A stretch of 16,990 nt of DNA from DATILI01 sp035476635 (GTDB lineage: Bacteria > Pseudomonadota > Gammaproteobacteria > Burkholderiales > Burkholderiaceae_C): positions 1 through 16,990 of the forward strand of contig DATILI010000352.1 of assembly GCA_035476635.1 (NCBI GenBank), read 5' to 3'. Position numbers and translations under genes: made by a program. The notes beneath the pieces were generated by a model that ran no database searches, was not told the origin of the DNA, and was given only the letters and a program-made list of their open reading frames with translations. Shown in pieces: positions 1-8,704 of the stretch (position 1 is the stretch's first letter; each line of letters begins with the position of its first letter).

Positions 1-995
1 GGGCTGATCACCGCAATGAGCCGCTGATAGTAGGCCTCCTGCAAATCGAACGCCACGTCGCGTGCCATGGCTCGCTCCCGTCCGAAGGCCAGCGCCGCCA
101 ACACCAGCCGGGGCAGCACCACCACCAGCAGCAACAGACTCGCGTACAGGTAGACCCAGCGCGCGCCAGCGACCGCGCCGTTGCCGGCGCCGAAGCGCAG
201 GCGCGCCACTTCGTCCACCGTGAACGGTGCTTGCGAGAACAGCGCGACCACCGGCATGAAGAGCACGCTCAGGATGGCGTGCACCTGGCTTGCGCTGAGA
301 AAGGTGCTCTCCCAGCCGACCTGGTACTCCACCACCAGGCCACGCGTGAAAAGCGATACCGCGACACCCGCGCCCCACAGGGCCGCGCACAAGTGCAGCA
401 CGCGCCGCCCGCGCTGCGCATTCAAAGCGGCCGTCATGGCATGCCAGCGCGTATAGAACCGCGCCGCAACCTCGGCCTGCACCTTGCCCGAACGGCGGCG
501 CCATTCCCGCAGCGCGTCGACGGACCAGCGCAGTACGGGTAAAGGTGGCTGCTGCAAACGTGGCCGTGCCGCGGCGTACGAAACGGCAAGCAAGGCATAC
601 ATCGCAAGGTTCCACAGCACGATGACAAGCAGCGGCAGGGACAGCAGATCCACGCGCTGGGGATTGGCAACTCTGTCGGTCAGCACACCCAGGATGAATG
701 CAATGACAGGCAACGCCTGGGCCGACCAGCGCAACCACGGCCGCGGCTCCTGCAGCGCGGCCAGCGCCGAATCGTGTCTTTGCACGGCAGCCAGAACCAG
801 CCCGGCGCGCTGGTGCAGAAGATGCGCCAATGCGGGTGGCCCCTTTGGCCCGCCGGCGGCATGGATGGCTTGCTCGCGAATCCGGCGGTCGATCTCGTTG
901 CGCTCGGCCTCGCCAAGAAGCGTACCCCGTGTGTCAGCAGTCTCGATCGCCTGCGCCAGCACCACGCGCCGCGCCCACGCCTCATCCATGCTCAT
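1..995 (-). CDS. DUF2868 family membrane protein (partial, 3' end outside window)
   Basis: An open minus-strand frame runs from a start near the right to the left window edge with no stop, so the C-terminus is missing (about 331 residues present). Two in-frame ATGs are possible, at 995 (MSMDEAW) and 989 (MDEAW); neither has a convincing ribosome binding site. The N-terminal 120 or so residues are charged and soluble-looking. They are followed by several hydrophobic stretches: a pair near residues 125-165, another around the motif RGLVVEYQVGWEST, and a long one near the left edge (WVYLYASLLLLVVV). The RGLV-EY-GWEST motif and overall layout match my memory of DUF2868 proteins of Burkholderiales. 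In that group the gene often sits beside a DUF3482 GTPase-like gene, which would lie outside the window. Function is unknown; inner-membrane location is inferred from the hydrophobic segments. Confidence 0.8.
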   Translation of the reverse strand, partial: MSMDEAWARRVVLAQAIETADTRGTLLGEAERNEIDRRIREQAIHAAGGPKGPPALAHLLHQRAGLVLAAVQRHDSALAALQEPRPWLRWSAQALPVIAFILGVLTDRVANPQRVDLLSLPLLVIVLWNLAMYALLAVSYAAARPRLQQPPLPVLRWSVDALREWRRRSGKVQAEVAARFYTRWHAMTAALNAQRGRRVLHLCAALWGAGVAVSLFTRGLVVEYQVGWESTFLSASQVHAILSVLFMPVVALFSQAPFTVDEVARLRFGAGNGAVAGARWVYLYASLLLLVVVLPRLVLAALAFGRERAMARDVAFDLQEAYYQRLIAVIS

Positions 996-1106
996 GCTTC
1001 AGTTTTCTGCATCGTCCCATTATGCCGAGCTGATGCCAGACCAGGAATACAGGAGAAGTCCGCATGCAATGGACCCTTGCAGCTATCAACAACGTAGCAA
1101 ATGGCC

Positions 1107-1131
1107 AAAAAAAAGCTGCCCGAAGACAGCT
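1107..1131 (-). terminator. Rho-independent terminator with UUCG tetraloop, downstream of the EamA gene
   Basis: On the minus strand a 7-bp stem (AGCTGTC / GGCAGCT, one G-U pair) closes a TTCG tetraloop and runs directly into eight T residues. This is a textbook intrinsic terminator. It lies 57 bp after the stop codon of the DMT transporter and upstream of the DUF2868 gene, so it separates those two transcription units. Confidence 0.85.
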
Positions 1132-1148
1132 CAATAGATGCACCTTTT

Positions 1149-1165
1149 GGAGGGAGGGAGGGAGG
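1149..1165 (+). repeat. GGGA tandem repeat, possible G-quadruplex
   Basis: The plus strand reads GG-A-GGG-A-GGG-A-GGG-A-GG, five G-tracts separated by single A residues. It lies between the EamA stop codon and the UUCG terminator, so the transcript of the transporter carries the C-rich strand while the DNA plus strand is G-rich. Three full GGG tracts plus two GG tracts would allow a two-layer quadruplex. A simple-sequence repeat without function is equally possible. Confidence 0.4.
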
Positions 1166-1187
1166 AGAAGATGCACCCAGGGGCATC

Positions 1188-2129
1188 TTAGGAATCGCCG
1201 CCGTCCGCGCGTGTAGGAACCGTCCTATGTGGGTGTAGGCAGATTGCCAATTGCACGGGTTGCTTGACTCTCGCCGCCAACGCAACGCCCGCCATCACCA
1301 GCGCCGCCGCGACAAGCGCAGCGCCCGAGAGCGGCTCATGCAGGACCCAGGCCGCGCCCGACACCGTCAACAGCGGCACCAGGGCTGCCGAGAGCGATGC
1401 CCTGGCCGCGCCCAGGCGTGCGATGGCAGCCATATAGGTCACAAGCCCCAGCAGGCCGGCGACGATCCCCTGGCCGAGCGCCTGGAACGCCACATCGCCC
1501 CACGGCGCGCTCCAGAGCCGCGGGGCGCCGAAATAAATCAGGACGGGCAACAACAGCAAACAGGACCAGGCATTGACGACAGCCGCGCCCTGCCACGGCG
1601 TCAGGCCGCTCTTGCGAAACATCAGCGTATACAAGGCCCAGAGCATCGCAGCCAGAAAAAACAACAGGTCGCCGCGCCAGGTGCTGGCCAGGCCCGCAAA
1701 TTCTCCCGCACTGAAAACCGCCATGCCGGCCACGACCAGCGCCAGGCCCAGCAGGCGCTGGCCCATGACCTGTTCACGGTCCAACAGCCAGGCGCCCAGC
1801 GCGGTGAACAGCGGCACGCTGCCGGCCATGAATACGCCAATGTGCGCAGCCGGCGCCCATTGCGCCCCGGCCAGCACCACCAAGCCGAAAGGCAGGCCGC
1901 CGCCAAGCACCAGCAGCATCAGCTGGAGTCGCGGCAAACCGCGTGGCAACAGGCCGGTTTGGCGCAGCAGGGGCAGAAGCACAAGCGCCGGAACGGCGTA
2001 GCGAAGCACGGCCAGCTCCAACGGGCCCAGCGTGGTGCTGACACCGTGGCGCGAAGCGAGCTGCCAACCTGCGCCGATCAAAGCGGCCATCAGGCCGGCC
2101 ACTACCCCCAGGACAAGGTTTTGATGCAT
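1188..2129 (-). CDS. DMT-superfamily transporter, EamA family
   Basis: The 313-residue protein consists almost entirely of hydrophobic helices and shows the two-fold EamA repeat: about residues 5-140 and 150-285, each with roughly five membrane segments. Signature-like stretches include the first helix ending GAGWQLASR, the ELAVLRYAVPAL segment typical of the first repeat, and GLVTYMAAIARLGAARAS in the second. The tail after residue 290 is hydrophilic. The family exports small metabolites such as amino acids and drugs across the inner membrane; the substrate cannot be read from sequence. The ATG at 2129 starts cleanly at the first helix but has no strong ribosome binding site. It lies 52 bp after an AraC-type regulator gene on the same strand, so the regulator may control it, and a strong terminator follows. 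Confidence 0.9.
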   Translation of the reverse strand: MHQNLVLGVVAGLMAALIGAGWQLASRHGVSTTLGPLELAVLRYAVPALVLLPLLRQTGLLPRGLPRLQLMLLVLGGGLPFGLVVLAGAQWAPAAHIGVFMAGSVPLFTALGAWLLDREQVMGQRLLGLALVVAGMAVFSAGEFAGLASTWRGDLLFFLAAMLWALYTLMFRKSGLTPWQGAAVVNAWSCLLLLPVLIYFGAPRLWSAPWGDVAFQALGQGIVAGLLGLVTYMAAIARLGAARASLSAALVPLLTVSGAAWVLHEPLSGAALVAAALVMAGVALAARVKQPVQLAICLHPHRTVPTRADGGDS

Positions 2130-2174
2130 GGCGCCAGTCTGGGCACGCCTGGCCCGGGCGGCTATCAGAATCCT

Positions 2175-2186
2175 GCTGAATTCAGC
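2175..2186. repeat. Perfect 12-bp palindrome GCTGAATTCAGC
   Basis: This perfect palindrome overlaps the stop codon of the AraC-type regulator gene and lies about 45 bp upstream of the transporter start. It could be an operator or chance. A second inverted repeat, GGCGAGG-N5-CCTCGCC at 2188-2206, follows immediately inside the end of the regulator gene. Confidence 0.4.
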
Positions 2187-2961
2187 GGGCGAGGCCTGCC
2201 CTCGCCTGGGCCGGGCTCACACCGATTTCGCGGCGGAACACAGCCCCTAAATGGCTCTGGCTGCAAAAACCCAACTCATGCGCCAGGCCGGCGAGGTCGC
2301 GCTCGCCCTCCTCCAGCATCGCCAGCGCAGCGGCCAGGCGCAGGCGCTGGCGGTACTGGTGCAGGCTCAAACCCGTATGGCGCCTGAAGGTGCGCGCCAA
2401 ATGAAACGCCGAGCTGTGCGCCGCATCGGCCACGTCCTGGAGCGTGCAGGAAGCGCCCGGCCGAGCCAGCAGGAAGCGCCGAGCCCGCACCACCGGATGC
2501 GACTCGCTCTCGCCCTGGCGCGCCGGCAGCGCTTCGCGCAACATCTGCGCGAGCACGCTGGCGGTGGTTTGCACGGTGTGGCGCCCGTTCTCCAAAGAAC
2601 GCCAGTGCAGGCGCAGCTGGTACAAGGCAGCGGGCGCCAGCAACCAGGCGCCCGCCGTCGGCGTGGCGCCGCTCGCAGCGCCGCCTGGTGTCTCGCTCAC
2701 CACCACGCTGTGGCGCTCGCCACCTTCGGCTTCGGGCTTGAGTTGATAGGCCACAGCGGCATCGACGCAAAAGGCCGTGAGGCTGTCCACCAGAAGGCTT
2801 GCGCCGGCACTGCGAAACTGCGTCGCGCCGCTTGCCGGCAGCACCAGGCGCCGGCTGGCCGCGTGGTAGACGGGGCTCCATTGCGGCGCAGCGGCATGCG
2901 AGCGCACGCGCTCCACCCGCAGGCGGGCACCGGCGGCGAGCAGGGTGCGGTCTTGCGGCAT
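2182..2961 (-). CDS. AraC-family transcriptional regulator
   Basis: A 259-residue protein with the AraC DNA-binding domain at its C-terminus. The first helix-turn-helix is about residues 173-194 (TLQDVADAAHSSAFHLARTF) and the second about 222-243 (DLAGLAHELGFCSQSHLGAV), followed by the usual F-R-IGVSP-Q-R ending. The first 130 residues resemble the cupin-like sensing half of the family, but no ligand can be named. The open frame extends 141 codons further upstream across the preceding gene in another frame. The ATG at 2961 (MPQDRT) is preferred because it lies 25 bp after that gene's stop and gives a family-like length. Its ribosome binding site is weak, suggesting coupling to the upstream gene. 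The adjacent EamA transporter is a likely target (inference). Confidence 0.87.
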   Translation of the reverse strand: MPQDRTLLAAGARLRVERVRSHAAAPQWSPVYHAASRRLVLPASGATQFRSAGASLLVDSLTAFCVDAAVAYQLKPEAEGGERHSVVVSETPGGAASGATPTAGAWLLAPAALYQLRLHWRSLENGRHTVQTTASVLAQMLREALPARQGESESHPVVRARRFLLARPGASCTLQDVADAAHSSAFHLARTFRRHTGLSLHQYRQRLRLAAALAMLEEGERDLAGLAHELGFCSQSHLGAVFRREIGVSPAQARAGLAR

Positions 2962-2986
2962 GCCGGTGCGCGCCCGAATCCTGGGC

Positions 2987-3538
2987 TCAGTCGGCGCGCG
3001 AACCGCCCGCGGTTCGCAGCGTTTCCAGTACCGTGCCCTTGCCGACTGCGGAGGAGCCCCACAGCATGCGGAATGGCGTTCCCACCGGGAAACGATGCAC
3101 CGCCTGCGTCGGCCGCAGAAACTCCAGCTCCAGGCTTTGCACCTCTTGCGCGCCCAGGTAGCTGGCGGGGGCCTGAGGGCTGCGCGCCCGGAAACCCTCA
3201 CGGCCGACGACCAGTGTGAAGAGGTGCTGCTCGGGGTCTTGCGGTACTGGCAAAGACTGCGCCTGGTGAGACGCCAGCGGTGTGAACTCGACGACGACAT
3301 GCGCCGCGAACGGAAGGCCATGCGCAAAGGCCAGCGGCGGCGGGGCCGGCCGTGGCAGCTTGTTGCCGATGTAGCCCACCACATTGCCGATCACCGGCAG
3401 CCACAAGACCAGCATCAAGGTGCCGAGATCATGCAACAGGGACGGGTTGTCGGCCCAGTACCTGATGGCCCCACCCGCCACGGCGAGGCAGAGCAGGACG
3501 ACGACAACGAACTTGCGGCGCGGGGAAGTAGCTTTCAC
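2987..3538 (-). CDS. Small membrane-anchored protein of unknown function, GTG start
   Basis: I do not recognise this 183-residue protein. It begins with a short basic N-terminus (KATSPRRK) and a hydrophobic helix at about 9-27. A second hydrophobic helix follows at about 40-60 (TLMLVLWLPVIGNVVGYIG). The remaining 115 residues are polar and probably form a soluble domain with alternating strand-like segments (AHVVVEFTPL, HLFTLVVGREG, SLELEFLRP). The only reasonable start is GTG at 3538; no in-frame ATG exists between it and the stop of the radical SAM gene 38 bp upstream. It is 25 bp ahead of the AraC-type regulator and probably co-transcribed with it. Topology suggests two inner-membrane helices with a sizeable soluble tail; no enzymatic motif was seen. 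Confidence 0.75.
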   Translation of the reverse strand: MKATSPRRKFVVVVLLCLAVAGGAIRYWADNPSLLHDLGTLMLVLWLPVIGNVVGYIGNKLPRPAPPPLAFAHGLPFAAHVVVEFTPLASHQAQSLPVPQDPEQHLFTLVVGREGFRARSPQAPASYLGAQEVQSLELEFLRPTQAVHRFPVGTPFRMLWGSSAVGKGTVLETLRTAGGSRAD

Positions 3539-3576
3539 GGCGAACGGAGCGGCGTTTTGGTGAAGCCCAGGCTTGT

Positions 3577-5898
<2,322 letters not shown>

Positions 5899-5968
5899 CT
5901 GGGGCTTTTGGGGATAACCCTATATTTTAAGGTTTCAGGCACCTAAAAGCCACCTGAATCAGCATGAC
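5899..5968 (-). promoter_or_regulatory. Intergenic region upstream of ygiQ with AT-rich promoter-like element and inverted repeat
   Basis: The minus strand contains TTAAAATATA (5930 to 5921), the only AT-rich block in this 70-bp gap and a candidate -10 region about 25 bp before the ygiQ ATG; no good -35 box is visible. Just upstream is the inverted repeat TTCAGG-N13-CCTGAA at 5934-5958. It could be an operator for ygiQ or a weak end structure for the preceding MarR gene, though it lacks a T-run. No strong ribosome binding site precedes ygiQ. Confidence 0.35.
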
Positions 5969-6424
5969 TCAGCGCGCAGCATGGGCAATCAGCCTGTCCA
6001 GCATGGTTCCCAGCTGCCTTTGCTCGGCCACGGACAGGCAGCCAAAGATCTCCTCGTTGCGCCGCGCAATCGTGGCCATCACGTCGTTCCAGAGCTTGTT
6101 GCCCGCCTTGGTCAGCGTGAGCACCACGCCACGCGCGTCAGTAACGCTGGCCTCCTTGCTCACCAGGCCGCGCTGCACCAGCGCTTGCGCCGCGCGGCTG
6201 GCCTGGCCTTTGTTGAGATTGGCGCCGGCCGCCAGGTCGTTGACGGAGAGCGGCGCGAAATTGCCGATGGCGGCCAGACAGCGCGCCTCGCCCACGGGCA
6301 GGCCGAACTCCTCGGCATAGGCATCGCTGCTGTGCTTGTCGGTGAGCTTGGCGATGCGGTGCAGCCGCCAGGTGAGGTACTGGTCAAGCGGCGAGTCCCT
6401 GCCCTCGCCGGGCTTACGTGGCAT
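5969..6424 (-). CDS. MarR-family transcriptional regulator
   Basis: A 151-residue winged helix protein of typical MarR length. The DNA-binding part spans about residues 45-105: helix LSVNDLAAGANLN, recognition helix about 70-88 (NKGQASRAAQALVQRGLV), then the wing with the family signature D-A-R-G at 96-99 and LTLTKAG. Flanking N- and C-terminal helices should form the dimer interface. The ATG overlaps the end of the preceding small gene by 11 bp, so it is the last gene of a unit led by a flavin hydroxylase. MarR proteins usually repress neighbouring catabolic or resistance genes until an aromatic ligand binds. The paired GTTGC-N4-GCAAC dyads upstream of the hydroxylase are its likely operators, implying autoregulation (inference). 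Confidence 0.92.
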   Translation of the reverse strand: MPRKPGEGRDSPLDQYLTWRLHRIAKLTDKHSSDAYAEEFGLPVGEARCLAAIGNFAPLSVNDLAAGANLNKGQASRAAQALVQRGLVSKEASVTDARGVVLTLTKAGNKLWNDVMATIARRNEEIFGCLSVAEQRQLGTMLDRLIAHAAR

Positions 6425-6611
6425 CTGCAGCCTTTGCAGCGCATTGCCGGTGCGCGTTGGCGATCAAGGGCAGTACTTCATCGGCACTGCCAGCGCGGCT
6501 CATGAGCGAGAGGCAAACCATAGCCAGAAACAATGGTGCCTGCTGCGGCCCCACTTCGGCCAGCGTTTCGCACAACACGGAATAGGAATGATCGAGATCA
6601 GCGTCGGTCAT
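6414..6611 (-). CDS. Small DUF2783-like protein
   Basis: A 65-residue acidic helical protein between the hydroxylase and the MarR gene. Its ATG overlaps the hydroxylase stop as ATGA (6608-6611), and its own TAA falls 11 bp inside the MarR gene, so translation of all three is probably coupled. The pattern DLDHSYSVLCETLAEVG, QAPLFLAMVCLSLMS and a final Ala-rich helix fits my recollection of DUF2783 proteins. Those are about this size and typically sit next to FAD-dependent monooxygenases. No catalytic motif or membrane segment is evident; a helper role for the monooxygenase is speculation. Family assignment is from memory and gene context. Confidence 0.7.
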   Translation of the reverse strand: MTDADLDHSYSVLCETLAEVGPQQAPLFLAMVCLSLMSRAGSADEVLPLIANAHRQCAAKAADAT

Positions 6612-8194
6612 AGGAGTCCCTTCTCTTTCATGGTGGCCAGCAGCGGCGCGATATCGAGCCCGCGCCAGCGGCCCAGCACATAGCCGTCGGGCCGCACCAG
6701 CACCAGCGCTTGCGCGCCTGCATCGGGCAGGCCATAGCGCTCGTAGGCTTGGCGCTGCGGGTCGGCCTCGGGCGAAATTTCAAGCACGGCGATGCCTTGC
6801 TGGACCAGCGCCCGAGCCGCCTCGGGCATGGGGCCATCGCTGAACACCAGGCACAGGAAATCGGCGCCAAACAATCCGCTCAGGTGCTGCGGGCCAGAGG
6901 GCCCGGCCAGCAGGGCCTCGGGTGCGGGCGCGCCCGGAGCGGCCAGCTCGTGCGTCCAGCTACCCGCCTGCGGCCCATTCAGCGGCGAAGCGAGATAGCG
7001 GATGGGCGCCGACTGGCGCGGGTTGATCAGCGAACGCACTTTTTCATCGCTGACCGCCAGCCGCAGCGTGGCCTCGCGCAGGAGGCTGAAGGCGAAGTTG
7101 GGTGGCGCCATGAATTCGGTGCTCTTGGCGCCGTGGGCGATGTTCTCGCGCGCTGCGTGCACGCGCTCGACCGAGTAGGAGTCGAGCAGGCTTTCAGGAG
7201 CGCCGCCTTCGATCACCCGGGCCAGCTTCCACGCCAGGTTGCCCGCGTCGTCCAGGCCGGAGTTCAAGCCGCGCACGCCGAAGATCGGCACCAGGTGCGC
7301 CGCATCGCCCGCAAACAGCACGCGGCCGTGGCGGTAGCTTTCCAGGCTCAGGCATTTGGCGTTGTAGATCGAGATCCACAGCGGCTCCCAGGGCGCGTCC
7401 TCGCCGATCATCGCGAGATGGCTTTGCACGCGCGGCAGCACGTTTTCCGGTTTGACCGCCTCCACCGGATCCTCATCGTCGCGGATCTGGTAGTCGATGC
7501 GCCAGACGTCGTCGGGCTGGCGGTGCATGAGGATGGTCGAACCCGGGTTCGAGGGCGGGTCGAACCAGGCCAGGCGCTCCACCGCGCGCCGGGTTTTCTG
7601 CACGATGTCGACAATCACGTACTTGCCGTCGTATTGCGTGCCCTGCAGCTGCAGGCCCAGTTGCTCGCGCACGGTGCTGCGGCCGCCGTCGCATGCGACC
7701 ACGTAGCCGGCTTGCACGGTTTGCATTCCCCCTGGGGTTTGCACGTCCACCTGCACGCCATCCGCCTGGCGGCGCACCGCCACGACGCTGCTGTCAAAGC
7801 GCACATCGGCCAAAGGCCCAAACGCCTGCGCGGCGCGGTGGGCGAACTCCTCCACATGGAACTGCTGGATGTTGAGCATGGGCGCAAAGCGCTGCGTGGG
7901 TTCGCTGGGCATCTGGAAATGCAGCACTTGCGTGTCGCGCCAATAGCTGCGCCCGCCGACCCAGGACAAGCCCTTGGCCACCAGCGGCCGGTCGGCGCCG
8001 ACCCAACCCAGGATTTCCTGCGAGCGGCGCGACATGCAGATGGCGCGGCTGCCGCTGCAGTAGCCCCCATCGGCCTCGATCACGAGGCTGGCCACGCCAT
8101 GCCGCGCGAGCAGCGCCGCCAGGGTCAGGCCAACCGGCCCGCCGCCGGCAATCAGCACCGGAACATTGGCGGGAATGGGAAGATCAGGATTCAT
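6608..8194 (-). CDS. FAD-dependent aromatic hydroxylase (class A flavoprotein monooxygenase, MhpA/FAD_binding_3 type)
   Basis: A 528-residue protein with all three motifs of group A flavin hydroxylases: the dinucleotide fold AGGGPVGLTLA with GGGPVG at 17-22 and acidic E40 ending the second strand; the DG motif DGGRSTVR at 169-176; and the GD motif GDAAH at 296-300, followed by GLNSGLDDAGNLAWKL. The last 100 residues resemble the thioredoxin-like C-terminal domain of phenol/MhpA-type enzymes (ALVLVRPDGYVLGRW). Such enzymes hydroxylate phenolic substrates with NAD(P)H and O2; the substrate here is unknown. The frame could extend to 8284, but ATG 8194 is chosen because GGAG lies 5 bp upstream and the extension would cross the promoter and operator. 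It starts a unit with a DUF2783-like gene and a MarR gene and is divergent from a DUF2784 gene. Confidence 0.92.
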   Translation of the reverse strand: MNPDLPIPANVPVLIAGGGPVGLTLAALLARHGVASLVIEADGGYCSGSRAICMSRRSQEILGWVGADRPLVAKGLSWVGGRSYWRDTQVLHFQMPSEPTQRFAPMLNIQQFHVEEFAHRAAQAFGPLADVRFDSSVVAVRRQADGVQVDVQTPGGMQTVQAGYVVACDGGRSTVREQLGLQLQGTQYDGKYVIVDIVQKTRRAVERLAWFDPPSNPGSTILMHRQPDDVWRIDYQIRDDEDPVEAVKPENVLPRVQSHLAMIGEDAPWEPLWISIYNAKCLSLESYRHGRVLFAGDAAHLVPIFGVRGLNSGLDDAGNLAWKLARVIEGGAPESLLDSYSVERVHAARENIAHGAKSTEFMAPPNFAFSLLREATLRLAVSDEKVRSLINPRQSAPIRYLASPLNGPQAGSWTHELAAPGAPAPEALLAGPSGPQHLSGLFGADFLCLVFSDGPMPEAARALVQQGIAVLEISPEADPQRQAYERYGLPDAGAQALVLVRPDGYVLGRWRGLDIAPLLATMKEKGLL

Positions 8195-8199
8195 CGCGG

Positions 8200-8203
8200 C
8201 TCC
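8200..8203 (-). promoter_or_regulatory. Ribosome binding site of the flavin hydroxylase gene
   Basis: GGAG on the minus strand, five bases before the ATG at 8194. It fixes the start there rather than at the upstream ATG at 8284, which would place coding sequence across the promoter and operator dyads. Confidence 0.7.
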
Positions 8204-8213
8204 GTATTTATTG

Positions 8214-8227
8214 GTTGCGCGTGCAAC
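8214..8227. promoter_or_regulatory. Candidate MarR operator O1 (GTTGC-N4-GCAAC)
   Basis: A perfect 5-bp inverted repeat with a 4-bp spacer, 20 bp upstream of the hydroxylase ATG and downstream of its predicted -10 box. It shares its half-sites with a second dyad centred 40 bp away. Binding here would block transcription of the hydroxylase unit. Assignment to the MarR protein encoded in this unit is inference from position and symmetry. Confidence 0.65.
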
Positions 8228-8237
8228 TACATGCGCG

Positions 8238-8266
8238 TTTATACCGCTATTTTGTTGCGTGCGCAA
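8238..8266 (-). promoter_or_regulatory. Predicted sigma-70 promoter of the hydroxylase-DUF2783-marR unit
   Basis: On the minus strand TTGCGC (8266-8261) and TATAAA (8243-8238) are separated by exactly 17 bp, giving a 3/6 match to the -35 box and a 5/6 match to the -10 box. The -35 box lies inside the O2 dyad, and O1 covers the expected start region, the geometry of a repressed promoter. The distance from the -10 box to the ATG is about 43 bp. Confidence 0.6.
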
Positions 8267-8267
8267 C
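8254..8267. promoter_or_regulatory. Candidate MarR operator O2 (GTTGC-N4-GCAAC)
   Basis: A perfect dyad whose arms extend to six bases (GTTGCG-TG-CGCAAC). It overlaps the predicted -35 box of the hydroxylase promoter. On the plus strand it also contains TTGCGT, which with TATGCA at 8278-8283 (17-bp spacer) makes a weak candidate promoter for the divergent DUF2784 gene. One bound repressor could therefore affect both directions. Confidence 0.65.
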
Positions 8268-8295
8268 CAAATACCAGTATGCACAATGCCAACCT

Positions 8296-8700
8296 ATGGA
8301 GGCCCTGGAACCACGCATTGCCGCACTGCTGGCGGACCTGATCCTGCTGTTGCACGCCGGCGTGGTCGGGTTTGTGGTGCTGGGCGAGGCGCTGTTCCTC
8401 GCGGGCGGCCTTCGCGCCTGGCGATGGGTGCGCAAGCTGGCGCTGCGGCTTGCGCACCTGGCCTTGATGCTGTTCATCGCAGTACAGGCCTGGCTTGGCG
8501 CGCTGTGCCCATTGACGGTATGGGAGCAGGCATTGCGGCGGCGCGCGGGCCAGAGCGGCTACCGCGAATCGTTCATCGAGCACTGGCTGGCGCGGCTGAT
8601 CTTCTTCGAGGCGCCGTGGTGGCAGTTTGTTGCCCTCTACACGGCGTTCGCCACGCTCGTGCTGCTGACCTGGTGGTGGGTGCCGCCGGCGCGCCGCTGA
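8296..8700 (+). CDS. DUF2784 family membrane protein
   Basis: A 134-residue protein and the only gene on the plus strand. It has the DUF2784 layout: a first membrane helix with a conserved His (H20, LILLLHAGVVGFVVLG), a second helix (about 50-70), then the motif CPLTVWE at 71-77, the segment Y-ESFIEHWL with H96, and a last hydrophobic helix with a Trp cluster. Function is unknown; conserved His and Cys residues near the membrane could bind metal or haem, which is speculation. The frame is open back to 8215, but ATG 8296 is preferred because the family starts just before the first helix and the extension would cross the operator pair. No clear ribosome binding site is seen. It diverges from the hydroxylase unit and ends 4 bp from the end of ntrC. 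Confidence 0.87.
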   Translation: MEALEPRIAALLADLILLLHAGVVGFVVLGEALFLAGGLRAWRWVRKLALRLAHLALMLFIAVQAWLGALCPLTVWEQALRRRAGQSGYRESFIEHWLARLIFFEAPWWQFVALYTAFATLVLLTWWWVPPARR

Positions 8701-8704
8701 AACC

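Noticed and set aside
484..1137. A 217-codon plus-strand open frame in the left part of the window
   Set aside because: It is antisense to the partial DUF2868 frame, which has membrane helices and family motifs. The plus frame is low-complexity with no recognisable domain.
1168..1189. Inverted repeat AAGATGC-N8-GCATCTT as a terminator
   Set aside because: No T-run follows on either strand, and it overlaps a stop codon. The UUCG hairpin further downstream is a far better terminator.
2182..3384. A 400-residue version of the AraC regulator
   Set aside because: The first 141 residues overlap the 183-residue membrane protein in another frame and are Arg/Ser-rich without fold-like pattern. The 259-residue start matches the family length.
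6710..8341. A 543-codon plus-strand open frame opposite the flavin hydroxylase
   Set aside because: The minus-strand frame has all three flavin hydroxylase motifs. The plus frame has none and would run through the operator region.
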